Shown: piece by piece, positions 21,979 through 28,396 of the stretch
Layout of the letters: the number at the start of each line of letters is the position of its first letter
Numbering within the stretch: position 1 is the first letter of the stretch
Assembly: GCA_964369385.1 (NCBI GenBank)
Contig: CAYJEY010000022.1
Location: 1 to 28,396 of the forward strand
DNA length: 28,396 nucleotides
Direction of reading: 5' to 3'
Source of the DNA: CALVGQ01 sp964369385
GTDB taxonomy: Bacteria; Bacillota_I; Bacilli_A; Erysipelotrichales; Erysipelotrichaceae
Notes under the pieces: generated by a model
Told to the model about the DNA's origin: nothing
The model's database searches: none
Seen by the model: the letters and a program-made list of their open reading frames with translations, nothing else
Translations under genes and position numbers: made by a program

Positions 21979-22914
21979 ATGATTAAAATAGTCATGCCTG
22001 TCTATAATGAAGGCGCACAAATATATAGTAATGTAGTAAAAGTAAATGAGATATTAAATGCAGATAAGATTGAACATGGTTTCTTTCTTGTGGATGATGG
22101 AAGTAAAGATAATTCATGGGAAGAGATGTGTCGTTTAGCGCAAGATTTGCCCAATGTTGAAGTCATTAAATTATCGAGAAACTTTGGTAAAGAACCTGCA
22201 CTTAGTGCAGCGCTTGAATTAGTAGATGCACAAGCCGTCGTAGTTATGGATAGTGATCTTCAGCATCCCCCTGAAAAAATTGTGGATATGGTTGAGCTTT
22301 GGAAACAGGGTTATGACATTGTCAATGGAGTGAAGGCGAGTAGAGGGAAAGAATCAATGATTTATCGCTTTTTTGCAAAAACTTATTACAAAATGTTTTT
22401 CTCGCTGACGAAGCTAGATTTAAATGGAGCTTCAGATTTCAAGCTACTTAATCGTAAGGCGTTAGAAGGATGGCGTGCATGCAAGGAAGCAACGACTTTC
22501 TTTCGTGGAATGTCAGAGTGGGTTGGTTTTGAACAAGTAGATATGCCATTTCATGTTGCACAAAGAGCACAAGGTGAAACTAGATGGAGCATCGGAGCTT
22601 TAGTTCGATTGACTGTCAACTCTATCACTTCCTATACAGCATTTCCACTTTTTCTTGTGCTTTGGTTAGGAATTTTAATGGGAATTGCTGGATTGATAAT
22701 GTTAATTCAAACATTGATTGTGTTCTTTTCAGGGCAATCTGATGTAGGGTTTCCAACTGTAATCATTCTTCAGTTACTTATTGGATGTGGAACAATGACA
22801 GGGATTGCCATTGTCGGTTTATATATTTCACGCATTTATGAGGAAGTGAAAAAAAGACCACGCTACTTAGTGCAGGAAAAACGTAGTTCAGACCAAGCAA
22901 AACTTGAAGAGTAA
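21979..22914 (+). CDS. CsbB/DPM1-like family 2 glycosyltransferase
   Basis: A 311-residue protein. A GT2 catalytic domain covers residues 1-215 with the D-D-G-S (39-42) and D-S-D-L-Q-H-P (91-97) acidic motifs, an N-F-G-K-E acceptor loop and a G-E-T-R-W-S motif. Two membrane helices follow (about 222-256 and 262-288), then a basic tail. This is the layout of polyprenyl-phosphate glycosyltransferases such as CsbB, GtrB and YkcC. They load a sugar (GlcNAc or glucose) on undecaprenyl phosphate inside the cell for a YfhO-like protein to use outside. The neighbour is YfhO, which supports that role. GAGGTGAG precedes the ATG. Confidence 0.92.
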   Translation: MIKIVMPVYNEGAQIYSNVVKVNEILNADKIEHGFFLVDDGSKDNSWEEMCRLAQDLPNVEVIKLSRNFGKEPALSAALELVDAQAVVVMDSDLQHPPEKIVDMVELWKQGYDIVNGVKASRGKESMIYRFFAKTYYKMFFSLTKLDLNGASDFKLLNRKALEGWRACKEATTFFRGMSEWVGFEQVDMPFHVAQRAQGETRWSIGALVRLTVNSITSYTAFPLFLVLWLGILMGIAGLIMLIQTLIVFFSGQSDVGFPTVIILQLLIGCGTMTGIAIVGLYISRIYEEVKKRPRYLVQEKRSSDQAKLEE

Positions 22915-22922
22915 TGAATAAG

Positions 22923-22952
22923 ATGAGGATAAGTGAATTTGTCCTCATTTTT
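22923..22952 (+). terminator. Terminator after the glycosyltransferase
   Basis: ATGAGGA/TCCTCAT hairpin with a 12-base loop and TTTTT. Confidence 0.8.
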
Positions 22953-23091
22953 ATATGGAGACTTCTTTTAAAGAAATGAATTTCGAAATTTAACGAAGCA
23001 TAAATCAATTGAATTAAAAGCATTCAAAACAAAAATAATAGAAAAGTAACGTATTTAAATTTACAAAATCTAGAGAAAAGTGAAAAAACAC
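22953..23091. other. AT-rich spacer, nothing seen
   Basis: No reading frame with a ribosome binding site and no repeat. It separates the glycosyltransferase terminator from the lysine riboswitch promoter. Confidence 0.5.
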
Positions 23092-23120
23092 TTTACAAAT
23101 ATTTGATTTTTTGGTTTAAT
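23092..23120 (+). promoter_or_regulatory. Predicted promoter of the lysine riboswitch transcript
   Basis: TTTACA (23092-23097), 17-base spacer, TTTAAT (23115-23120). The start would be near 23127, about ten bases before the aptamer. Confidence 0.55.
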
Positions 23121-23136
23121 TTGTATTAACAAAAAG

Positions 23137-23300
23137 TAAACAGAGGTAGCGATGCAAATGAGTAAGATACAGAGTCGGCAGACAATGAGGTATCCCAAAG
23201 GTAATCATCGCCGAAAGTAGATTGACTGGCAAGTCATTTATTTGGGGTTATGGGAAATACTCATGACACTCCTTCGAAAAGAAGAGGCGCTATTAGTAAG
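23137..23300 (+). promoter_or_regulatory. Lysine riboswitch aptamer (L box)
   Basis: The conserved elements appear in order: AGAGGTAGCGATGC and ATGAGTA at the 5' side, ATCGCCGAAAGTAG in the middle, CTGGCAAG, a hairpin around GGGAAATACTCATGACAC, then CTTCG and GAAGAGGCGCTATTAG at the 3' side. This matches the B. subtilis lysC leader (AGAGGUGCGAAC..., GUCGCCGAAG..., GAGGGCUAUC). The aptamer is about 160 bases, the usual size. It switches off the downstream importer when lysine is abundant. Confidence 0.9.
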
Positions 23301-23343
23301 GATGAACGAGTAAAGTCATGCTAATAGAAGCATGGCTTTTTGT
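23290..23343 (+). terminator. Lysine riboswitch terminator and antiterminator
   Basis: The terminator stem AGTCATGC (23314-23321) pairs with GCATGGCT (23330-23337), followed by a T-run. CTATTAG (23290-23296), part of the aptamer closing region, is the exact complement of CTAATAG (23321-23327) in the terminator stem and loop, so the two structures exclude each other. Confidence 0.75.
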
Positions 23344-23370
23344 CTATTTAAGAGAAAAGAGGACAAAGAA

Positions 23371-24201
23371 ATGAAAAAATTATTATTAACTTTACTTACT
23401 ATGATGCTGCTGAGTGGATGCACTAGTGAATCAACACCATCAAATGAAACAACTGAGGAAACAAATACACTACGTGTAGGAATGGAATGTAACTATGCAC
23501 CATTTAACTGGTCAGATCCAAATTCAAATGAAACAAATGTAGAAATTTCTGCAGGAGGATTTTGCGATGGTTATGATGTAACTATCGCTAAAAATATTGC
23601 AGATCAATTAGGTCAAGAACTAGAAGTTGTAAAATTAGATTGGGATGCACTGGAGCCAGCACTGAATACTGGTGAAATTGATTTAATCATCGCAGGAATG
23701 ACAGCGACAGATGAGCGTCGCGAAAACGCTGAATTTACTACAGCATATTATCAATCTGAAATGGTAATGATCGTACGTAAAGATGATGCATTAGCAAGTG
23801 CAACAACACTTGAAGACTTTAGTGGAAAAAATGTTATTGGTCAATTAAACACATTATATGATACTGTAATCGATCAAATACCTGATGTAAATCACTTAAC
23901 TCCACTTGAAAGTTATCCATATTTGATTGCTTCTTTAAAAAATGGGGAAGCAGATGCAATTACTGCAGAAACTCCTGTAGGACTTGGAGCAATTACAGCT
24001 CACTCTGATTTAGCATTAGTAGAGTTTGCGCCAGGAGAGGGATTTGATATCGATTTATCTACAACAAGTGTTTCAATTGCAGTGGCAAAAGGAAATACTG
24101 AATTATTAAATGAAGTGCAAACAGCACTTGATGCAATCAGTGAGGAACAACGTGCTACTTACATGGAAGAAGCAATTGTTCGTCAACCTGTAAATAACTA
24201 G
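23371..24201 (+). CDS. Amino-acid ABC transporter binding lipoprotein, probably lysine-specific
   Basis: A 276-residue solute-binding protein of family 3 (PAAT). The lipoprotein signal ends in L-L-S-G-C with the lipidated cysteine at residue 17, followed by a T/S/E-rich linker and the binding domain. The latter begins L-R-V-G-M-E-C-N-Y-A-P-F-N-W and contains G-F-C-D-G-Y-D-V-T-I-A and E-I-D-L-I-I-A-G-M-T-A-T-D-E-R-R. The start is ATG 23371 with GAGG upstream; the in-frame ATG 23332 lies inside the riboswitch terminator and is rejected. The lysine riboswitch upstream points to lysine rather than arginine, histidine or glutamine. It is first in a three-gene operon. Confidence 0.93.
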   Translation: MKKLLLTLLTMMLLSGCTSESTPSNETTEETNTLRVGMECNYAPFNWSDPNSNETNVEISAGGFCDGYDVTIAKNIADQLGQELEVVKLDWDALEPALNTGEIDLIIAGMTATDERRENAEFTTAYYQSEMVMIVRKDDALASATTLEDFSGKNVIGQLNTLYDTVIDQIPDVNHLTPLESYPYLIASLKNGEADAITAETPVGLGAITAHSDLALVEFAPGEGFDIDLSTTSVSIAVAKGNTELLNEVQTALDAISEEQRATYMEEAIVRQPVNN

Positions 24202-24215
24202 TTTAGGAGAACCAA

Positions 24216-24962
24216 ATGGAATTTTTTACAAAATGTGCTGAAATATTAATGGACTATCATCAACAGCTTATTCAAGGGGTAATCAATACACTACTTGTAG
24301 CGATTATCGGGACAGTTATTGGGTTAATCATTGGATTGTTTATTGGTGGTTTACGTTATATTTGTAAGAATGAGGACATACAGGATACATCACTAAGCAA
24401 ACGACTTAAAAAAATCGGGTATGCACTTACTGGTATTTATGTATCAATCTTTAGAGGGACACCAATGCTTGTGCAGGCAATGTTTATTTATTGGTCACTT
24501 AAAGGAGTTATTGGATGGACCGCTTTCCAAGCTGCAATTGTGATTATCTCAATCAATACGGGGGCTTATTTATCTGAAGTTATTCGTGCAGGTATTCAAT
24601 CTGTAGATAAGGGACAAAATGAAGCAGCACGCAGTTTAGGTTTAAGCTCGTTTCAAAGTATGCGTTATGTCGTACTACCTCAGGCAATTAAAAATGCTTT
24701 CCCTTCGATTGGTAATGAACTTGTGGTTAACATCAAAGATAGTTGTGTACTGAATGCAATTGGGTTTGCCGAGTTATTTTTCCAAGCAAAAAGTATTTCA
24801 GGGTCAATGTTTGATTATTCGTCTGCATATTTTGTAGTTGGGTGTATATACTTCATCTTAATTTTCATTGCTTCTAAAGGACTACTTTGGATTGAGAAGA
24901 AAATTGGTTTACCACAAACAGATTTCAATCATAGTGTGACAACCCCACAAGGAGAGAAGTAA
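24216..24962 (+). CDS. Amino-acid ABC transporter permease (HisM/GlnP type)
   Basis: A 248-residue inner membrane subunit. It has about five hydrophobic segments and the amino-acid permease start G-V-I-N-T-L-L-V-A-I-I-G-T. The EAA loop E-A-A-R-S-L-G-L-S-S-F-Q (about residues 137-148) contacts the ATPase. TAGGAGA precedes the ATG, 14 bases after the binding protein. It is one of a single permease type, so the channel is probably a homodimer. The lysine riboswitch assignment applies to the operon. Confidence 0.95.
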   Translation: MEFFTKCAEILMDYHQQLIQGVINTLLVAIIGTVIGLIIGLFIGGLRYICKNEDIQDTSLSKRLKKIGYALTGIYVSIFRGTPMLVQAMFIYWSLKGVIGWTAFQAAIVIISINTGAYLSEVIRAGIQSVDKGQNEAARSLGLSSFQSMRYVVLPQAIKNAFPSIGNELVVNIKDSCVLNAIGFAELFFQAKSISGSMFDYSSAYFVVGCIYFILIFIASKGLLWIEKKIGLPQTDFNHSVTTPQGEK

Positions 24963-24963
24963 G

Positions 24964-25692
24964 ATGATACAAGTTCAACATTTAAAGAAAAATTTTGGTA
25001 ATTTAGAAGTTTTAAAAGATATAAATCTAGAAATTAAAACAGGAGAAGTAGTATGTTTGATTGGCTCAAGTGGAAGTGGGAAATCAACTTTACTACGCTG
25101 TTTAAATCTATTAGAAGTGCCAAGCTCAGGATCAATCTTATTTCATGGGAATGATGTGTGTGCTAAAGGAGTAGATGTAAATGCACATCGTCAGAATGTT
25201 TCAATGGTATTTCAGTCATTTAATTTGTTTAATAACATGAGTGTACTTAAAAACTGCATGATTGGACAAATTAAAGTGTTAAAAAAAACACCACAAGAGG
25301 CAAAAGAGATTGCCTTAAAATATCTTGAAAAAGTAGGGATGCTACAATTTGCGCAAGCACCAGTTGTTCAACTATCAGGAGGACAAAAGCAACGTGTAGC
25401 CATTGCCCGTGCATTAGCGATGGAACCTGAAGTTTTATTGTTTGATGAGCCAACATCAGCATTAGATCCAGAGCTTGTGAGTGAAGTGTTGCAGGTAATG
25501 GGTTCGCTTGCAAAAGAGGGGCGTACAATGGTTGTTGTGACACATGAAATGGCGTTTGCGAAAGAAGTTAGCGATCGTGTGATTTTCATGAACCAAGGAG
25601 TAATTTTGGAAGAGTCTACTCCTGAAGAAATGTTCACAAATCCAAAGCATGAGCGAACAAGGGAGTTCTTAAGTAGATACTTGAATAGATAA
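24964..25692 (+). CDS. Amino-acid ABC transporter ATPase (GlnQ/HisP type)
   Basis: A 242-residue ATPase. Walker A G-S-S-G-S-G-K-S-T is at 34-42, the Q-loop in M-V-F-Q-S-F-N-L-F, signature L-S-G-G-Q-K-Q-R-V, Walker B V-L-L-F-D-E-P-T-S-A-L-D-P, and the switch H in V-V-T-H-E-M. The T-S-A-L-D-P-E-L-V wording is that of polar amino-acid importers. It starts one base after the permease stop with a GGAGAG ribosome binding site, and closes the operon before a terminator. Confidence 0.96.
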   Translation: MIQVQHLKKNFGNLEVLKDINLEIKTGEVVCLIGSSGSGKSTLLRCLNLLEVPSSGSILFHGNDVCAKGVDVNAHRQNVSMVFQSFNLFNNMSVLKNCMIGQIKVLKKTPQEAKEIALKYLEKVGMLQFAQAPVVQLSGGQKQRVAIARALAMEPEVLLFDEPTSALDPELVSEVLQVMGSLAKEGRTMVVVTHEMAFAKEVSDRVIFMNQGVILEESTPEEMFTNPKHERTREFLSRYLNR

Positions 25693-25693
25693 G

Positions 25694-25731
25694 AAAAAGG
25701 AAGGATGAGTTAAATCACCTTCCTTTTTTTG
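25694..25731. terminator. Bidirectional terminator between importer and maf
   Basis: AAAAAGGAAGG/CCTTCCTTTTT hairpin with a 13-base loop. T-runs on both strands serve the importer operon (+) and maf (-). Confidence 0.85.
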
Positions 25732-25817
25732 TGGATACAACGGAAAATTACGTCTTTCTTTGGTTAATACCTCATCTGCCTTAAGGGCTAGGTTCATTAA
25801 GAAAGGTATATCGTTAA

Positions 25818-26375
25818 TTATAAAACACCTTTTAAAATACGATGTAACTTAGCGCAAGGGAGACCCATAATTGAGTGAAAGTCACCACGTATTTCTTTGA
25901 TAAATAACCGACCAATTCCCTGTATTGCATATGCACCAGCTTTATCCCAAGGCTCATCCGTAGCTAAATACTCTTCAATTTCATGTGATGATAATTCATA
26001 CATCACAATATCATTCACATCATAAAAAGTTTGATCGATTTGAGCACTTTGCACACTCACTGCCGTGATGACATGATGTGTTGTTCCTGATAATCCTGTC
26101 AGCATTTGCATTGCATCTTCATAATTTTCAGGTTTTCCAAGGATTTTATCACCATTACATACAATTGTGTCTGCGCCAATGACTAATGCATCTGGATTTT
26201 GAGTTAAAACTTTTTGTGCTTTTTGATAAGCTAATCGCATCACTTCTTCATGAGGGGGAAGACTTAGGTCCATCGTTTCATCAATATCGGCCTCAACGAT
26301 TTCAAAGGGTAAATCAAATATTTTGAAAAGTTCTTGACGGCGCGGGGATTGACTTGCGAGTATAATTTGTTTCAT
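25818..26375 (-). CDS. maf: Maf family nucleoside triphosphate pyrophosphatase
   Basis: A 185-residue enzyme. It has the Maf start I-L-A-S-Q-S-P-R-R-Q-E-L-F, the acidic E-A-D-I-D-E, V-I-G-A-D-T-I-V, the K-P-E-N-Y-E-D-A segment and L-S-G-T-T-H-H-V-I-T-A-V. The family hydrolyses dTTP/UTP or modified nucleotides to monophosphate and pyrophosphate, and has been linked to division arrest. It is last in the minus-strand operon, overlapping coaX by four bases (ATGA). Its start sits in the overlap, so translation is coupled. Confidence 0.95.
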   Translation of the reverse strand: MKQIILASQSPRRQELFKIFDLPFEIVEADIDETMDLSLPPHEEVMRLAYQKAQKVLTQNPDALVIGADTIVCNGDKILGKPENYEDAMQMLTGLSGTTHHVITAVSVQSAQIDQTFYDVNDIVMYELSSHEIEEYLATDEPWDKAGAYAIQGIGRLFIKEIRGDFHSIMGLPCAKLHRILKGVL

Positions 26376-27148
26376 GAATGTTTCTCCTTGTTTTTATTGT
26401 ATAAAATACGCATTCCTTTATAAGCCAAATCTGGATCATAGTCATCAATCACGTCTGTATGAGGCGTTATGACACGTCCCAATCCTCCAGTTGCGATGAC
26501 CTTCATATCACAGTTTAGCTGTTTTTTCATCTCTTTTACAATATATTCTACTTGCCCAATATAGCCATAGACAAGACCTGCTTGCATCCCGTCAATCGTA
26601 TTCTTTGCTAAAATTGATGCAGGTTTTTTAATTTCGATATCAGGCAGCTTTGCCGCTTGAGCAACAAGGGCTTGTGAGGCGATTTCTAGACCTGGAGTAA
26701 TGAGTGTATGCTCGAATACACCATCTTTTGAAATGAAATCAAAAGTTGTAGCTGTGCCAAAATCAATCACTAGACAAGATGTCCTATAAAGATGATATGC
26801 AGCTGCAACATTAACGATACGATCGGCTCCTACTTCTTTGGGATTATCACAGTGAAGTTTAATCCCTGTTTTGATTCCTGGTCCAATAATGATTGGCTCA
26901 ATGTTTAAATATTTATATAAGGCATTATGCAAAGAGTGCATGAGTTTTGGAACAACGCTTGAGATAATTGCATCTTCAATCTCATCGGGATTTATTCCTT
27001 TGTTGATCATAAGATTGCAAATAAGTAAACCGAGTTCATCTGAAGTGCGTGATGTTTTACTAGTAAGTCGAAACGATCCGATAAGTTCTTCTTGTTGATA
27101 AACCCCCATTGTGATGTTTGTGTTTCCGACATCGATTGTTAATAACAT
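26372..27148 (-). CDS. coaX: Type III pantothenate kinase CoaX
   Basis: A 258-residue kinase of the ASKHA fold. It has the phosphate-binding D-V-G-N-T-N (residues 6-11), the pantothenate segment G-P-G-I-K-T-G-I, G-A-D-R-I-V-N, D-F-G-T-A-T-T-F-D (second nucleotide motif) and a final G-G-L-G-R site. It converts pantothenate to 4'-phosphopantothenate, the first step to coenzyme A. Unlike CoaA it is not feedback-inhibited by CoA and usually needs a monovalent cation; that is family knowledge. It overlaps coaBC by ten bases and maf by four, in the order coaBC-coaX-maf. GGAG lies before the ATG. Confidence 0.96.
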   Translation of the reverse strand: MLLTIDVGNTNITMGVYQQEELIGSFRLTSKTSRTSDELGLLICNLMINKGINPDEIEDAIISSVVPKLMHSLHNALYKYLNIEPIIIGPGIKTGIKLHCDNPKEVGADRIVNVAAAYHLYRTSCLVIDFGTATTFDFISKDGVFEHTLITPGLEIASQALVAQAAKLPDIEIKKPASILAKNTIDGMQAGLVYGYIGQVEYIVKEMKKQLNCDMKVIATGGLGRVITPHTDVIDDYDPDLAYKGMRILYNKNKEKHS

Positions 27149-28338
27149 GTTGATTTCTCCTTTAATATTTTAAGTAAGATTTCTCTAGCAAGAGCTTCTT
27201 TACTCATAAGTGGTAAGGCAATCTGCTGGTCCTTTAATACTAGTGTTGCAATGTTTGTGTCAACTTGAAAACCAGCATTTGGTTCATGAATTGAATTGGC
27301 TACTATCATATCGCAGTTTTTTTTATGAAGTTTTTTCATAGCGTTTTCTATTAAGTTTTGACTTTCCATTGCAAACCCACAGATAAATTGGTGAGGTAAT
27401 TTTTGCTCACATAGCACTTTAAGGATATCCTTCGTGCTTGAAAGATCGAGTTGTGATAAATGATTTTCTTTTTTTATCTTATGTACACTCATCTGTGTTG
27501 GAGTAAAATCGCCAACAGCTGCAGCTTTAATGATGATATCAGCATCAGGTGCGTATTGCAGGCAGGTATCTAACATTTCAGCAGCGCTAATAATCGATGC
27601 TTGATTAACGCCATAGGGTTTGCGAAGTTGTGTTACCCCACTGACGAGAGTAACTTTAGCTCCGAGTGCTTTTGCCTGCTTAGCTAGGGAGAAACCCATT
27701 TTTCCACTCGAATGATTGCGAATATATCGCACTGGATCAATTGCTTCTTGAGTAGAACCAGCGGTAATTAAAACGTGTTGGCCAAGTAGTGGTTTTTCTA
27801 GTTCCAAAGCATATTCAATTGCATCTTCAATATCTGGTAAATCGGCTAAACGTCCTCGCCCAATATCTCCACATGCTAATATTCCAGAGGCACTTTCGAC
27901 AAGTTCATATCCATATTGTTTACACAAAAGTAAATTAGCTTGTGTAACAGGATTATCTAACATTCCAGTATTCATTGCTGGGCAAATGATTTTTGGGCAT
28001 TGTGCAGCTAAGAAGGTAGTGCTCAACATATCATCGGCAATGCCATGAACCACTTTTGCGATTACATTTGCAGTTGCTGGTACGATAACGAAGGCATCAG
28101 CCTTTTTAGCTAGAGAAATATGATGAACATCATGCTCAAAGTTGCGATCAAAAGTATCAATACTCACACGATTTTGACTTAGTGTTTCAAAAGTAAGTGG
28201 GGCAACAAACTCTGTGGCATTTTTGCTCATAATGACATGAACATCATAGCCTTTCTTTTTTAAATTACTTACAAGTTGAGCAGATTTAAAGACGGCAATA
28301 CCACCTGAAATACCTATCACAATACATTTATTACTCAT
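27139..28338 (-). CDS. coaBC: Bifunctional CoaBC (PPC synthetase/decarboxylase)
   Basis: A 399-residue fusion. Residues 1 to about 180 form the flavin-dependent decarboxylase CoaC with G-I-S-G-G-I-A, the catalytic H in V-H-H-I-S-L-A-K, V-P-A-T-A-N and P-A-M-N. Residues about 185-399 form the ligase CoaB with L-I-T-A-G-S-T-Q-E-A-I-D-P-V-R and N-H-S-S-G-K-M-G. Together they join cysteine to 4'-phosphopantothenate and decarboxylate it to 4'-phosphopantetheine, right after CoaX. The ATG at 28338 has no strong ribosome binding site of its own, and an upstream frame ends in an ATGA overlap with it, so coupling to an upstream gene is likely. Confidence 0.96.
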   Translation of the reverse strand: MSNKCIVIGISGGIAVFKSAQLVSNLKKKGYDVHVIMSKNATEFVAPLTFETLSQNRVSIDTFDRNFEHDVHHISLAKKADAFVIVPATANVIAKVVHGIADDMLSTTFLAAQCPKIICPAMNTGMLDNPVTQANLLLCKQYGYELVESASGILACGDIGRGRLADLPDIEDAIEYALELEKPLLGQHVLITAGSTQEAIDPVRYIRNHSSGKMGFSLAKQAKALGAKVTLVSGVTQLRKPYGVNQASIISAAEMLDTCLQYAPDADIIIKAAAVGDFTPTQMSVHKIKKENHLSQLDLSSTKDILKVLCEQKLPHQFICGFAMESQNLIENAMKKLHKKNCDMIVANSIHEPNAGFQVDTNIATLVLKDQQIALPLMSKEALAREILLKILKEKSTCY

Positions 28339-28396
28339 ATGATTTCTTGTATGATATTAACGTACCTTGCAAACGTAAGATCATACACTCCTTTCT
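28335..28396 (-). other. Possible 3' end of an upstream gene, truncated by the window
   Basis: One minus-strand frame runs open from the edge (28394) and ends at TGA 28337-28335, making an ATGA overlap with the coaBC start. Its last residues read Y-D-L-T-F-A-R-Y-V-N-I-I-Q-E-I-I. A second frame holds a 17-codon peptide from ATG 28384 with AAAGGAG three bases upstream, stopping at 28331. Only one of these, if either, is coding. More sequence would decide. Confidence 0.35.

Noticed and set aside
23332..23370. Earlier start for the lysine-binding lipoprotein
   Set aside because: This ATG lies in the riboswitch terminator and would put residues before the lipoprotein signal; the ATG at 23371 has its own ribosome binding site.

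Overview
This is a low-GC Gram-positive (Bacillota) chromosome segment. The signs are AT-rich intergenic DNA, strong AGGAGG-type ribosome binding sites, intrinsic terminators, TPP and lysine riboswitches, a YfhO/CsbB-type pair, an FtsEX operon with its own peptidoglycan hydrolase, and a CoaX/CoaBC/Maf cluster. Small genome-style gene packing and a solitary MazF behind a LolA-like protein would fit an Erysipelotrichia-like lineage, but that placement is an impression and not proved here. There are no insertion sequences, phage genes or CRISPR arrays.

Layout. 1-1845 is gene-poor and accessory-looking: a terminator, an orphan reading frame without a good start (573-812) and an MBL-fold hydrolase (878-1600). 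1846-4504 is a two-component system facing away from a small secreted helical protein; between them is a four-copy, exactly 11-bp-phased repeat that looks like the response regulator's binding array. 4627-8837 holds small metabolic or housekeeping genes: a MazG-like pyrophosphatase, a RibD/DHFR-like reductase, a methyltransferase, a thioredoxin plus CcdA redox relay, a GNAT acetyltransferase and a membrane-tailed XRE regulator. A lone type IV pilin-like gene (minus strand) and a YitT transporter-like protein follow.

10604-13676 is the ftsE-ftsX-M23 hydrolase operon for septal or lateral wall hydrolysis, preceded by a hexamer repeat array. 13677-15327 contains one unrecognised gene, then about 960 bases without an intact gene but with a decayed small reading frame and a long structured leader with terminator before an ACT-less aspartokinase. 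16082-17886 holds an HMA-like protein without its metal cysteines, a DUF378-like membrane peptide, and the LolA-like/MazF pair. 17912-18610 is a TPP-riboswitch-controlled thiT, followed by a tRNA operon (Ser-GCT, Asp-GTC, Gly-TCC).

19139-22914 encodes YfhO plus a polyprenyl-phosphate glycosyltransferase, the usual pair for adding sugars to teichoic acids outside the cell. 23092-25692 is a lysine-riboswitch-controlled amino-acid ABC importer (binding lipoprotein, permease, ATPase), so the substrate is very probably lysine. 25818-28338 on the minus strand is coaBC-coaX-maf, with overlapping genes, giving coenzyme A synthesis steps 1-3 plus a house-cleaning pyrophosphatase. The most informative regulatory signals are the two riboswitches, the two OmpR-type repeat arrays and the phased A-tracts in front of the tRNA promoter.
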